Assembly (NCBI RefSeq): GCF_019823105.1
Contig: NZ_CP081958.1
Span: 2,852,001-2,916,000 of the forward strand
Source of the DNA: Halobaculum magnesiiphilum
GTDB lineage: Archaea; Halobacteriota; Halobacteria; Halobacteriales; Haloferacaceae
Reading direction: 5' to 3'
Length of the DNA stretch: 64,000 nucleotides
Made by a program: the position numbers and the translations under genes. Positions 8,986-18,103 of this stretch are shown piece after piece. The notes beneath the pieces were generated by a model. It saw only the letters and a list, made by a program, of their open reading frames with translations. It was not told the DNA's origin and did no database searches. Each line of letters starts with the position of its first letter. Within the stretch, counting starts at the first letter, position 1.

Positions 8986-9879
8986 TCAGTCGTCGTCGGG
9001 AGCGGCTGCCTCGCTCGGATCGACCGCCTCGCCGGACAGCTCGTCGATCCCGACGCGATCGCACAGGTCGTACAGCGGGCACGCCTCCGGCCCCTCCAGA
9101 CACGCCGGCTCGCGGGCGGTACAGTACTCCCGCCCGAACTGGATCATCGCGGTGTGGCCGAACCCGCATTTCTCGGGCGGCACCGCCTCCTCGAGTGCGG
9201 CCCGCACGCCCTCGTGGTCGGCGTCCGCGGGCGCCAGCCCCATCCTTCGAGCGATCCGGTGGACGTGCGTGTCCACGGGGAAGACGCCGCCGCGGCCGCC
9301 GGCGAACAGGAGGACGCAGTCCGCGGTCTTCGGCCCGACGCCGTTCATGTCGAGTAGCGTCTCGCGAACTGTCTCCGGGTCTTCCTCGCGAACGAACGCG
9401 TCGAACCCGTCGGCACCGCCGTACTCCTCGACGACGTGCCCGGCGAGCGCGACGATCCGCTCGGACTTCATGTTGTAGAGCCCGGCACCCGAGATGGTCT
9501 CGGCCAACTCGTCCTGTGCTGCGTTCGCCAGCGACGCCGCTAGATCACCTCTCCACTCCGGTCCGCCGCGCTCGCGGCTCGCGTCGCTCTCCGCTCGCGT
9601 TTCCGAGGCGCTGGGCGCCTCGCCCGGCCCGTACCGCGCCATCAGCGCGTCGTGTGCCGGCTGGCTCGCCTTGTCGCTGGTGTTCTGGGAGAGGATCGTC
9701 CGGACCAGACACTCGAAGGCGTCCTGTCCGCCGTAGGCCTTCTGCCAGTACAGGTCGCCGAGAGCGTCGACGACGGCCTCGGCGCGCGTCGCCGGCTCGT
9801 CGGCCGAGTCGAACGCGGCCGGACGACCGCCGCCCGCGTCCCCGCCGCTGATGTTCTCGGCCGGTTCGTCGTCGGGCAT
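8986..9879 (-). CDS. nth: Endonuclease III (DNA glycosylase/AP lyase)
   Basis: Base-excision-repair enzyme that removes oxidised pyrimidines. In the 297-residue protein the helix-hairpin-helix MNGVGPKTADCVL carries the catalytic Lys, and VDTHVHRIARRMG carries the catalytic Asp. Four C-terminal cysteines for a [4Fe-4S] cluster are present, but their spacing is C-x6-C-x6-C-x5-C instead of the classical C-x6-C-x2-C-x5-C. A charged low-complexity insert (SETRAESDASRERGG) sits between the first helices. The ATG at 9879 (MPDDEPAEN) is favoured over an upstream in-frame start because the extra residues are basic and unlike a haloarchaeal protein. Confidence 0.93.
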   Translation of the reverse strand: MPDDEPAENISGGDAGGGRPAAFDSADEPATRAEAVVDALGDLYWQKAYGGQDAFECLVRTILSQNTSDKASQPAHDALMARYGPGEAPSASETRAESDASRERGGPEWRGDLAASLANAAQDELAETISGAGLYNMKSERIVALAGHVVEEYGGADGFDAFVREEDPETVRETLLDMNGVGPKTADCVLLFAGGRGGVFPVDTHVHRIARRMGLAPADADHEGVRAALEEAVPPEKCGFGHTAMIQFGREYCTAREPACLEGPEACPLYDLCDRVGIDELSGEAVDPSEAAAPDDD

Positions 9880-9976
9880 GACCGGTACTCGGGCGGCATC
9901 GTACAAGAACCGTCGCCCGCACGGTCGGGCCAATGTGGTGGTCGGGCGGGCTTCTCCCGTCAGACGGCGGGGGCAG

Positions 9977-10447
9977 TTACGGCTCGACGCGCAACGTCAC
10001 CGTCAGCGGGGCGCCCCGCTCCAGCGCCGTCACGAGTCGCCGGCCGAAGTCCGCGGCCGCCTTGTCCGCCCCGATCATGACCGTCCGCTCGTCGACGTAG
10101 TCGCTCGTCCGGCCGACCATGCTCCGGTCGCCCTCGTAGGAGAGGTCGGGGTGGCCGTGACCCGTCGCGGTCTCGGTCGCGTCGGCTGCGCCGAACTCGG
10201 CGACGATCGTCGCCTCCCGGGAGCGACACGCCTCGACGAACGAACGCGGCACGTCCGCGGGGGTGGTGTCCGCCTCGACCGCGAGAATACAGTCGCCCGC
10301 GGGGGTGAGCCAGTCGTCGCTCGTCACCTCGAAGGTGCTCGCGTGCTCGGCGCTGACGTGCTCGTGGCCCGACGCGCGGACGGTCACCTCGCGAACCGGA
10401 TCCGCGGTCGTCGTCGCGTCCGACTCGCTCGACGCCTCGTCGGTCAT
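9977..10447 (-). CDS. DUF371 family protein
   Basis: A 156-residue protein matching the archaeal DUF371 family: VRASGHEHVSAEHASTFEVT, then DDWLTPAGDCILAVEAD and a C-terminal KAAADFGRRLVTALERG helix. The function is unknown. An acidic Ser/Thr/Asp-rich N-terminus precedes the domain. The ATG at 10447 has its own TATA-like box, so the gene is probably transcribed separately from the aglB-DUF368 pair upstream. Confidence 0.85.
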   Translation of the reverse strand: MTDEASSESDATTTADPVREVTVRASGHEHVSAEHASTFEVTSDDWLTPAGDCILAVEADTTPADVPRSFVEACRSREATIVAEFGAADATETATGHGHPDLSYEGDRSMVGRTSDYVDERTVMIGADKAAADFGRRLVTALERGAPLTVTLRVEP

Positions 10448-10470
10448 ATCGGTGGTCGGGGACGGCGGGA

Positions 10471-10476
10471 CTAAAC
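10471..10476 (-). promoter_or_regulatory. TATA-like box of DUF371 gene
   Basis: GTTTAG on the minus strand, centred about 26 nt before the ATG at 10447, within the 53-nt gap after the DUF368 stop. Confidence 0.4.
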
Positions 10477-10500
10477 GGCCGCGGGTCACGGTCGAGTCGA

Positions 10501-11553
10501 TCAGTCCAGGTCGACACCGCCCGCCAGCCTGTCGAGCCCGACGACCAGCAGCGCGCCGACCGCGGCCGCGACGACGAACTCGGCGCCGATCGCGGCGGTC
10601 CACGCGCCGACCTCCTCGCCGACGCGGACGACCGGCGCCCGGAGCGCGCCGACGATGAGGCCGATCAGGAACGCGAGCGTCGCCTCGCGACGCGCCGCGA
10701 GTGCCGCCCGCACCGCGTGCGCGACGGTGAGCAATCCGACGACACCGCCGGCGAGGAACGCGACGACCGGGACGCCGGTCTCGACGACCGCCGCCGTCGG
10801 GCCCCCGGTCGCGAGCGCCAACAGCGAATCGACGAACACGGACAGCGCCTCGGTCATGCGGTCGTACTGCCCGAGGATGACGAGCAGGAGCGACCCCGAG
10901 ATCCCGGGGAGGATCATCGCGCTCACCGCGACCGCCCCCGCGAAGAACGTCGCCGGCGCGGTCTCCCCGAGCGCCGCCGAGGCCTGTCCGGAGGCGACGA
11001 ACGCCAGTACCGCCCCCGCGACCGCCGCGGCGACCCGACCGCCGGTGTCGACGCGGAACTCTTCACGGAGTACGACCGCCGACGCGCCGATGAGGCCGAA
11101 GAAGAAGCCGTAGGTGAGCACGGGCGTCGTCCCCAGCGCGATGTGCAACGCCCGCGTCACGGTGAGGATCGCGGTGGCGATCCCGGCGCCCAGCGCGAGC
11201 AGGAACCAGCCGTCGACCGCCGTCCAGACCGCTCGGAGCTCGTCGCGGTCGCCGAGCAGGCCGTCGAGCGCACGTCGAGCGAGCGACGGCGACGCGGCCG
11301 TCACCGCGGCGATGAGGCGGTCGTAGATCCCGGTGATCAACGCGATCGTCCCGCCGGAGACGCCGGGAACGGCGTCGGCGGTCCCCATCGCGACCCCGCG
11401 GAGGTACGTGCCGAGCGGCCCCTCGTCGCGCTCGATCAACTGTACGTCGTCCGCGGACGAGGAAGTCGCGTCGGCGTTGGTCGCCGATGCATCGGCCTCT
11501 ACCGTTCCCGTCGCGTCAGCCGACTCCGCACCGTCACCGCCGGCGTCCGTCAT
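10501..11553 (-). CDS. DUF368 membrane protein, possible polyprenyl/dolichyl-phosphate translocase
   Basis: A 350-residue integral membrane protein with about eight to ten hydrophobic segments. The DUF368 hallmark YLRGVAMGTADAVPGVSGGT is present near residue 50, and a second half-repeat MILPGISGSLLLVILGQY lies near the middle; this internal duplication is typical of the family. Some bacterial DUF368 proteins (PopT) have been reported to return undecaprenyl phosphate across the membrane. Here the ATG directly abuts the aglB stop (TAG-ATG), so the two proteins are made from one mRNA. A role in returning dolichyl phosphate released by AglB is an inference from that coupling. Confidence 0.88.
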   Translation of the reverse strand: MTDAGGDGAESADATGTVEADASATNADATSSSADDVQLIERDEGPLGTYLRGVAMGTADAVPGVSGGTIALITGIYDRLIAAVTAASPSLARRALDGLLGDRDELRAVWTAVDGWFLLALGAGIATAILTVTRALHIALGTTPVLTYGFFFGLIGASAVVLREEFRVDTGGRVAAAVAGAVLAFVASGQASAALGETAPATFFAGAVAVSAMILPGISGSLLLVILGQYDRMTEALSVFVDSLLALATGGPTAAVVETGVPVVAFLAGGVVGLLTVAHAVRAALAARREATLAFLIGLIVGALRAPVVRVGEEVGAWTAAIGAEFVVAAAVGALLVVGLDRLAGGVDLD

Positions 11554-14500
11554 CTACGGGGCGACCGTGCTCCGGGTGGGGGCGCGCACGGCGGGCTCGG
11601 CCTCGCCAGTCGCCGCCGAGCCAGCGAACGATCCGTCCGCCCGCGAGTCGTCGTCCGGCGTCGTCACGTCCTCGTCCGTCGAGTCGAGGCCGTTCAGCGA
11701 GTTCAGGTCTTCGGACAGGGAACTCGAGTTGTCGGAACCCTCGGTCGAGTTGTTCGTCTCCGAGCCGTTCTGGGCGCCCTCGGGCGCGCGGAGGACCTCC
11801 TCCGAGAGGGTGACGGTCGCGGTGCCGTCCTCGTCGCCGTTGACCAGCCCCTCGCTCACGTTGAACGTCCCCTCGTTGCGGACGATGTACGCCGACTCGT
11901 TGCTCTCGACCTCGCCGGTGACCGTGTACGCGCCCGTCGCGCGAACGCTCACGTTGGTGTAGCCGTTCTCCGGGCCGTACTCGTCGTAGCCGGTCGTCGA
12001 GTACGGGACCGTGAACTCGAACTCGCCGTCCTCGTTCGCGGTCGTTTGCTGCTCGTAGGTGAACGTCGAGGCGTTGCCGCCGGTTCCGGCGTCGGGGACG
12101 CGCATCTCGACGGTCGCGGTGACCGTCTCGTTGGGGTCGGCGCCGTCACCCTCGACGGTCGCGCCCGGCACCTTCTCGAACGTCTTCACCCACTGCGGCT
12201 GCGTCTGCTGTAGCAGCGACGGGCGCAGCCCGAGCGCCTGCGACTCCTGGAGCACCGTCCGCTGGTACTGGCTGGAGGCGTACGCCGAGGTCTCGGAGGT
12301 GCTCACGAGCCGGTAGTGCTCCATCGCGGGCACGGACTCGCGCGGGAACGCCCCCACGCCGCCGATCTGGGCGGTGCCCTCCTCCTCGACGAACTCCTGG
12401 GCTGCGCTCTCGTTGGCGAACGTCCGAATCGCGCTCGCGTTCTCGCCCTGCGGCAACACCTTGTAGGTGGTGCTGCCGTCCTCCGTCGAGACCGTGTCGT
12501 AGTCGAACACGACGACGCGTTCGCCGAACAGCGTGTTCACCGTCGGGTCCGCGCGGCTGCCGTGGTACAGGTACAGCCGCACCATCTGACTCTCGTAGTA
12601 GCGCTGCGTCTTGTCCCGGAAGGCGACGCCGTATCTCGTTCCCTGCTGGGTCTGCTGTGCGCGTAGCGTCGGCGAGTAGTAGTCGGAGGCGTTCGTGTCG
12701 TCGTCGAAGACGACGGGCGCGCCGAACTTCGAGCCGACCGTGACCATCTGCCAGTCGACCATGACGTAGCGCATCCGTTCGGCCTCGCCGTCGTCGTCGA
12801 TGTTCGCGAGCACCTCGTCCGCCTCTTCTTCACTGGGCGCGAGGAGGTAGTTCGCCGCGGAGCTGGCGCCCTGCTGGAACGGGTTCGCGTGCGGGATGCG
12901 CTCGCCCTGCGTGGTGATGTAGTGGCCGTAGTCCCACCAGGACATCACCCCGTAGGTGCCCTCGGGATAGTCGTAGTCGTCGTCAACGGGCCGCTGATAG
13001 GTGCCGTAGTAGTCGAGGTCGTCCGCGTTGCCGGCGCCGCCGAGGTTCCCCTCGGCGGGCGTGTTGTCGTTCATCCACTCGAGGTTCTCGTCCCAGATCG
13101 TCACCGCTCCCGGACCGGTGCTGTTGCCGACGGCGACGGCGGTGTTCGTCCGGTCGATGGACACCTGTCCGGTGTTCCCGAGCGACAGCGGGACGACCAG
13201 CACCGGGCCGAGGACGACCAGCACCGTGAGCACCACGGCGATGATCTGGTACGTCTCGACGTCCGGCATCGAGAGGTCCGCCGAGAAGTCGATCCCGATG
13301 ACCGCGAGGATCTCCCGGAGGAAGTAGGCGTTCAGCCCCGCGACGGCGACCGCGAGGTAGTAGTTGAAGCGGACCTGCGTGAACGCGGCGGCCGTGATGA
13401 ACGCCGCCCACACGAACACGAACAGGTGCTCGGCGTCGTAGCGGACGCGCGCGGCCGCGCCGAACACGAGCAGCGCGACGATGGCGAGTCCGAGCACCTG
13501 CGGGTTGAAGCCGAGGCCGTTCGCGAGGTCGTTGAAGATCGGCGAGCCGACGAAGACGAACAGGACGACCAGCGCCGAGGCAGCGAGGTAGTAGTAGTCG
13601 CTCGTAGTGCCACGCTTCCACAAGGGCTTGACGAGCATCCAGACGGCGGCCGCGAGGGCGGTGATGAACGCGAAGCCGTACTCGGCGATTACGACGCCGA
13701 AGCCGCCGTAGTACTGGACGAGCCCGGACTGGAGGAACGGCTGGGCCTCGCCGATGGTGCGAGTGGCCGCGCCCGCGGAGAAGCCGACGAACCGGAGGAG
13801 GTTATTCTCGACCGTGGTGAATGGTGAGGCGTCGACGACGATGACGAGCAGGACGCCGAGTGCGGCGAGGACGCCGACAGTGGCTGGGAAGCCGTGTTCG
13901 TTCAGGCGTTCGTCCGGGAACTCGCGCGAGTCGAACTGTCGAGCAAGAAACGCAAGGAACACCGCACCTGCGGCCGTCGCGAGAGCGAATAAGGGTTGGA
14001 TGAGGCTGAACTGTGAGGGGCTGAACGAAGCTTCTTGGAAGCGCACAACCGCCATCAGCGCCGCCACGGCCATCGAGACGACCGCGACGAACGCGACGTG
14101 ATCCGGTGAGCGGTCGCCTGTGTAATCTGAGACCGACTGGAAGGCGACGTAGGCGGCGAAGACGCCCAGCAGGAAGACGCCCGGCGGCCACGTCCAGATG
14201 TAGAGACCCATCCCGAATCCGGCGAGGGCGCTCCAATACAGGGTAGGCTTCAGCTCGTCCCACTCACGTGCCTGCACAAGCTCCCAAATGGGGCGGTCGC
14301 GTTGTGCGACCGTGAGTGCGATCATGAGCGCGACGACCGCGAACGCTTGGAAGAACGGCTCGGCGATGTTGTGGTCAGCAAATCCAACGAGCCCCCGACG
14401 GAGGAACGTACCCGGTAGGAGCATGAGGATGACGGCACCGAAGAGGCCGGCGAGCCGGCCCCCGAGGCGCTTTCCGATGAGGTAGGTGGGGACCGCGACG

Positions 14501-14946
14501 AGTGCACCGAAGACTGCGGGCGCAACGAGGAGCGTTTTGGCGACGAGTGCGTCGGAGGGTGATCCGAGGCCGACGACGAGGGCCGCGGTGGCGATCAATT
14601 GGTCGTACAGTGTACCGAACTGCCCCTGTGCCGTACCGAACGGGTAGTACGACCACGGGTCGAACGGCATCGTGGACGGCCAGTTCGCGACGGTGTAGCG
14701 CACCTGCCGGAGGTGATACCACGCGTCGTTGCCGTTGAAGTACACCTGGCCGTCGCGGATGAAGTTGCCGTAGGACTGGAGGCGGACCCACAGCATGAAC
14801 GCGACGACCGCGAGGAGTGCCGGCACGTGATAGAGGTCGCGGACGACGTCCGCGGCCGACTTCCCCGCGAAGGAGTAGTCGATGCCCGGGACGGTGGAGG
14901 CGGGATTTCCGCCGTCCGGGGTCGTGTCGCTATCGCTTCGACTCAT
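11554..14946 (-). CDS. aglB: Oligosaccharyltransferase AglB (STT3 family)
   Basis: Transfers the lipid-linked glycan to Asn in N-x-S/T of S-layer and other surface proteins, on the outer face of the membrane. The 1130-residue protein has about a dozen membrane helices; the first loop carries NGNDAWYHLRQVRY with the metal-binding Asp. The WWDYG catalytic motif is at about 670-674 in the soluble domain. After the catalytic part comes a long beta-rich region and a Ser/Asn/Asp-rich tail with several N-x-S/T sequons, so AglB may be glycosylated itself. It is translationally coupled to the DUF368 gene and has a TATA-like box about 28 nt upstream of its ATG. Confidence 0.96.
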   Translation of the reverse strand: MSRSDSDTTPDGGNPASTVPGIDYSFAGKSAADVVRDLYHVPALLAVVAFMLWVRLQSYGNFIRDGQVYFNGNDAWYHLRQVRYTVANWPSTMPFDPWSYYPFGTAQGQFGTLYDQLIATAALVVGLGSPSDALVAKTLLVAPAVFGALVAVPTYLIGKRLGGRLAGLFGAVILMLLPGTFLRRGLVGFADHNIAEPFFQAFAVVALMIALTVAQRDRPIWELVQAREWDELKPTLYWSALAGFGMGLYIWTWPPGVFLLGVFAAYVAFQSVSDYTGDRSPDHVAFVAVVSMAVAALMAVVRFQEASFSPSQFSLIQPLFALATAAGAVFLAFLARQFDSREFPDERLNEHGFPATVGVLAALGVLLVIVVDASPFTTVENNLLRFVGFSAGAATRTIGEAQPFLQSGLVQYYGGFGVVIAEYGFAFITALAAAVWMLVKPLWKRGTTSDYYYLAASALVVLFVFVGSPIFNDLANGLGFNPQVLGLAIVALLVFGAAARVRYDAEHLFVFVWAAFITAAAFTQVRFNYYLAVAVAGLNAYFLREILAVIGIDFSADLSMPDVETYQIIAVVLTVLVVLGPVLVVPLSLGNTGQVSIDRTNTAVAVGNSTGPGAVTIWDENLEWMNDNTPAEGNLGGAGNADDLDYYGTYQRPVDDDYDYPEGTYGVMSWWDYGHYITTQGERIPHANPFQQGASSAANYLLAPSEEEADEVLANIDDDGEAERMRYVMVDWQMVTVGSKFGAPVVFDDDTNASDYYSPTLRAQQTQQGTRYGVAFRDKTQRYYESQMVRLYLYHGSRADPTVNTLFGERVVVFDYDTVSTEDGSTTYKVLPQGENASAIRTFANESAAQEFVEEEGTAQIGGVGAFPRESVPAMEHYRLVSTSETSAYASSQYQRTVLQESQALGLRPSLLQQTQPQWVKTFEKVPGATVEGDGADPNETVTATVEMRVPDAGTGGNASTFTYEQQTTANEDGEFEFTVPYSTTGYDEYGPENGYTNVSVRATGAYTVTGEVESNESAYIVRNEGTFNVSEGLVNGDEDGTATVTLSEEVLRAPEGAQNGSETNNSTEGSDNSSSLSEDLNSLNGLDSTDEDVTTPDDDSRADGSFAGSAATGEAEPAVRAPTRSTVAP

Positions 14947-15417
14947 TGCTTCGTAGGACTTGGAAAGTGGGGTTAAGGCTTGTGAAGTGGTCTTGTGATC
15001 CGGAAACGGTCAGAGCCAGACCACGATTCGAAATCATCTCACGCACCCCTCCGAGTACACCGGATCTGTCCGAAGGGCCTCCTGGGCATCGGGTACTGTT
15101 TCTCGAGCACGTTGATCACGGGAGACTACGAGAACGTTCGAGTGGGTAGTCTAGGTTTCGCAGGAGCGAGTGGCTATCGCTTCGGAATCCCGACACCGTC
15201 AATCCGAAGCGTACGGTCGTTAGTCGATCGGGTACGTACTTCCTCGAAGAGGATCCCTCGGCCGTCCCGTTCGAACGAGTCTGCTTCGGGAGGTTCTCTA
15301 CATCTACCCTGACTTCACGCGTCCTTGGTCGACGTTCCCCGCGTTGATCGACGAGGTTGGTTCTGCCTGTACGCTCCGGATCTGAACTCATTTCACCCTC
15401 GCCCTCGACCGGGTGGT
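14947..15417. other. Intergenic region at the island edge
   Basis: About 470 bp between the divergent aglB gene and the first island gene. The aglB promoter element GGTTAAGG (minus-strand CCTTAACC) is at 14971-14978. The remainder has mixed base composition, no convincing ORF and no recognisable RNA gene. It may contain eroded remnants of former genes, but none was identified. Confidence 0.5.
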
Positions 15418-15627
15418 ATGCCCGATAGGTTCGATCTCGACCTTCGCTCGGCGAAGCCGGGGACAGACGATGCCGCCGAGGCGTTCGACGGCCACGCCGT
15501 GCCCGACGTTCGAGACTGTACCAGCGCGTTCGGAGCGTCCGGGCTCGACGTCGTCATAGCGCTCCTCTCTCTCGCCCTCGTCGATCACATGGCTACCGAC
15601 TCGGAGTTCCCGGAGGCGTACGTATGA
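15418..15627 (+). CDS. Small hypothetical ORF (69 aa) overlapping the next glycosyltransferase
   Basis: Begins MPDRFDLDLRSAKPG and ends in SEFPEAYV. Third codon positions are GC-rich as in neighbouring genes, and a hydrophobic stretch (LDVVIALLSLALVDHM) lies near the end. The stop overlaps the following ATG by four bases (ATGA), suggesting real coupling. There is no recognisable family. It could be a genuine small protein or the 3' remnant of a larger gene. The frame stays open upstream to about 15325, but the ATG at 15418 fits an AT-rich box about 28 nt upstream. Confidence 0.4.
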   Translation: MPDRFDLDLRSAKPGTDDAAEAFDGHAVPDVRDCTSAFGASGLDVVIALLSLALVDHMATDSEFPEAYV

Positions 15628-16706
15628 CCGAGCGTGTCGCGGTAATCCACGACGGCTTCGCTGACACGCCCGGTGGGGCAGCGAAGGTAGCAACCGCGCT
15701 CGCGGAGACGCTGGATGCGGACCTCTACGTCGGCCGGGCCGGAAAGCCGACATGGTACGAGGAGCGTGTCGAGGGGGAGGTGACGCTATTCGCGGGCCGG
15801 GCGAACTCGCTCCCGACGGTGCTCCGGGACGCGATGGTTGCCTACGAGACGGGACGCCTTCACCTGCCGGAGTACGACACGGTGGTTACAACCGGCGTCC
15901 CCGCGAAGTTCTACCAGCCGGAGTCCCACCAGCTACACCACCACTACGCCCACCACCCCCCGCTTCGCTACACGGAATGGCTAGGGCGCGATACCCTCAC
16001 GGGCCTGGGAAACCTTCGGTATCTCGTCCGGAAGGCGGCCATGTACGCCGATTGGATAGAGATGCAGCGGGTCCGCAGGACACTCGCCAACAGCCGAACG
16101 ACCCGGGACCGCATCGACCGCCACTACGGACTGGACGCGACGGTGGTGAACCCGCCGATCGAGTACGACGAACGGTCGGTCCTCGCCACCGAACGACGGG
16201 AGGACTATTTCCTCTCCGCCGGCCGGCTCGGCGAGCGCAAGCGTCTCGACACGCTCATTCTCGCGTTCGCCCGAACGGACGAACGGCTCGTGCTCTGCGG
16301 CGACGGGCCGCTCCGAGAGGAACTGGCCGATCTCGCCGAGGAGACGGGCGCGGATGTCGAGTTCCGTGGCTTCGTATCCGACGACGAGGTCGTCGAGGCG
16401 ATGCGGAAGGCGAAGGGCGGAGTGTTCATTCCCGTCGAGGAGGACTTCGGAATGGCCATCGCGGAGTGCCTTTGCTATGGAACGCCGCTCATCGTCACGG
16501 ACGAGCCGAACCCGAAATACATGATCGACGATGGGAGCGGGCGTCGGGTCGAGCCGACCGTCGACGCCGTCACGGAGGCGGTCCGGGAGTTCGACCCGTC
16601 GGCGTTCGACCCAGAATCGATAGCGGCGGAGGCTCGCGAGCGCTACGGTGCCGAGCGGTTCACGGCGGAGGTCCGGGAGGCCCTCCGCGAGGAACGAACC
16701 ATTTAA
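15624..16706 (+). CDS. Glycosyltransferase family 4
   Basis: A GT-B fold retaining sugar transferase, 360 residues. The N-terminal acceptor half contains HDGFADTPGGAAKVATALAE; the nucleotide-sugar half contains FLSAGRLGERKRLDTLILAF, LVLCGDGPLREEL and the E-x7-E motif in EEDFGMAIAECLCYGTPLI. Family and neighbours point to adding a sugar to a lipid-linked surface glycan on the cytoplasmic face of the membrane. Donor and acceptor cannot be told. It starts within the stop of the 69-codon ORF and its end overlaps the promoter of the next gene. Confidence 0.9.
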   Translation: MTERVAVIHDGFADTPGGAAKVATALAETLDADLYVGRAGKPTWYEERVEGEVTLFAGRANSLPTVLRDAMVAYETGRLHLPEYDTVVTTGVPAKFYQPESHQLHHHYAHHPPLRYTEWLGRDTLTGLGNLRYLVRKAAMYADWIEMQRVRRTLANSRTTRDRIDRHYGLDATVVNPPIEYDERSVLATERREDYFLSAGRLGERKRLDTLILAFARTDERLVLCGDGPLREELADLAEETGADVEFRGFVSDDEVVEAMRKAKGGVFIPVEEDFGMAIAECLCYGTPLIVTDEPNPKYMIDDGSGRRVEPTVDAVTEAVREFDPSAFDPESIAAEARERYGAERFTAEVREALREERTI

Positions 16707-16707
16707 C
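16702..16707 (+). promoter_or_regulatory. TATA box of the 16733 alkaline-phosphatase-superfamily gene
   Basis: TTTAAC centred about 28 nt upstream of the ATG at 16733. Its first bases are also the stop codon of the preceding glycosyltransferase. Confidence 0.5.
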
Positions 16708-16732
16708 CGGGTTTCTCGTATACTCGGCCTCG

Positions 16733-18103
16733 ATGAGCGACCCGGGAGCCGGTACAACCGACAGGAATGTCATCATCATATCGGGCGACAGCCTCCGATA
16801 CGACAGGGCGACCGATCCCGAGGTGATGCCGTACCTCACGCGCCGGGCTGAGGAAGGACTCCACTTCACGAATGCGGTGTCGAACGCCGGATTCACGCCC
16901 GGATCGTTTCCCTCCATGATGGCATCGCGCTACCCGAGTAGCATCGACGGGATAGGCATCCCCGAGGAGGATGGTGTGACGACTCTCGCCGAGGAGCTCT
17001 CCCGGGCGGGCTACGAGTGTGGCGTCTGGTCGGATAACAAGTTCGTCGGTCCCGACTACAACTACGACCGCGGCTACGCGACCGGCTCCGGCTACGAAAC
17101 CAGCGTCAGAGACAAGGTCAGGGAGTACGTCGACGAGTCAAGTCATCTCTTCAAGCTGCTGGAGTTCAGCTACATGCAGGTCTGGCAGCGGGTCAAAAAC
17201 GCGCTCACCGAGTCGCACTACTACAGCACGGCGGCCGAACTCAACGGACGGGCTCGGTCGTGGCTCGATGATCGGGACCCCGACTCGGGACCGGTCCACC
17301 TGTGGTTACACTACATGGACTCTCACCACCCCTACGAGCCACCCGCAGACTGGATGCCCGACGACCTCGAAACGGTGTCGAACCGGAGCGAGGCGAACAA
17401 CCTCACCCGACGGGTCTGCAAGCGAGATGGCGAGGGGTGTACGGACGCCGAGATCCGGGACGCGGTTCGCCTTTATGACGCGGAGTGTGCGTACCTCGAC
17501 GAGCAGATCGAGTCGTTCGTCGAGGAGTATCTGGTCCCGGAGGGGTGGCTGACCGAAGACGACGTGCTCGTCATTACGAGCGACCACGGCGAGATCATCG
17601 AGGCCTACGAGACGTGGGGCGAGTTCGGCCACGGGAACTTCTTCTGCGAGGAGTGCACCCGTGTACCGCTCGTTTTCGATGGCCCCGTCGAGCCCGACGA
17701 GCGGGACGAGCAGGTCTCGCTCGTCGACTTGGTGCCGACCCTGCTAGACCTCTGTGGCGTCGACTCCCCCGTGGAGGACCTCTTGATGGGGCGCTCGCTC
17801 CTCGGGGGGCCGGAGGACACGGACCCGGTGTTCTACGACGGCACCCTAGACTTTCACGGCGCGCGCGGCGCGGACGCCAAGCGGTTCAACACCGAGGCTG
17901 TCGGGGACGACACCTACCTGAACACGGAATACGGGGGCGGCGACGAGCGAATCGTGGACGGCGACGAGCGCCACGACCACCTGGACTTATTCGTTCAGGA
18001 GCGACTGGCTACCTGCGCCGAACTCGCGGAGGACACGAAGGCGATCGATCCGGACAGCCTCCAGGTCGAACAGCACATGAAGGACCTGGGGTATCTGGAA
18101 TGA
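16733..18103 (+). CDS. Sulfatase-like alkaline-phosphatase-superfamily hydrolase
   Basis: A 456-residue enzyme with the superfamily metal-binding motifs: NVIIISGDSLRYD at the start and VLVITSDHGEIIEAY in the C-terminal half with a following GHGNFF. The nucleophile region reads GFTPGSFPSMMASRYPSS, with no Cys/Ser-x-Pro-x-Arg formylglycine motif, so phosphoester or phosphotransfer activity is more likely than classical sulfatase activity. There is no signal peptide. It ends in MKDLGYLE, a tail shared by all such proteins in this region. It overlaps the next glycosyltransferase by ATGA. It probably modifies glycans or their lipid carriers. Confidence 0.85.
   Translation: MSDPGAGTTDRNVIIISGDSLRYDRATDPEVMPYLTRRAEEGLHFTNAVSNAGFTPGSFPSMMASRYPSSIDGIGIPEEDGVTTLAEELSRAGYECGVWSDNKFVGPDYNYDRGYATGSGYETSVRDKVREYVDESSHLFKLLEFSYMQVWQRVKNALTESHYYSTAAELNGRARSWLDDRDPDSGPVHLWLHYMDSHHPYEPPADWMPDDLETVSNRSEANNLTRRVCKRDGEGCTDAEIRDAVRLYDAECAYLDEQIESFVEEYLVPEGWLTEDDVLVITSDHGEIIEAYETWGEFGHGNFFCEECTRVPLVFDGPVEPDERDEQVSLVDLVPTLLDLCGVDSPVEDLLMGRSLLGGPEDTDPVFYDGTLDFHGARGADAKRFNTEAVGDDTYLNTEYGGGDERIVDGDERHDHLDLFVQERLATCAELAEDTKAIDPDSLQVEQHMKDLGYLE

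Noticed and set aside
15752-16732. Long in-frame upstream extension of the 16733 hydrolase
   Set aside because: The extension is a shadow of the GT4 gene; a TATA box 28 nt before 16733 marks the true start.
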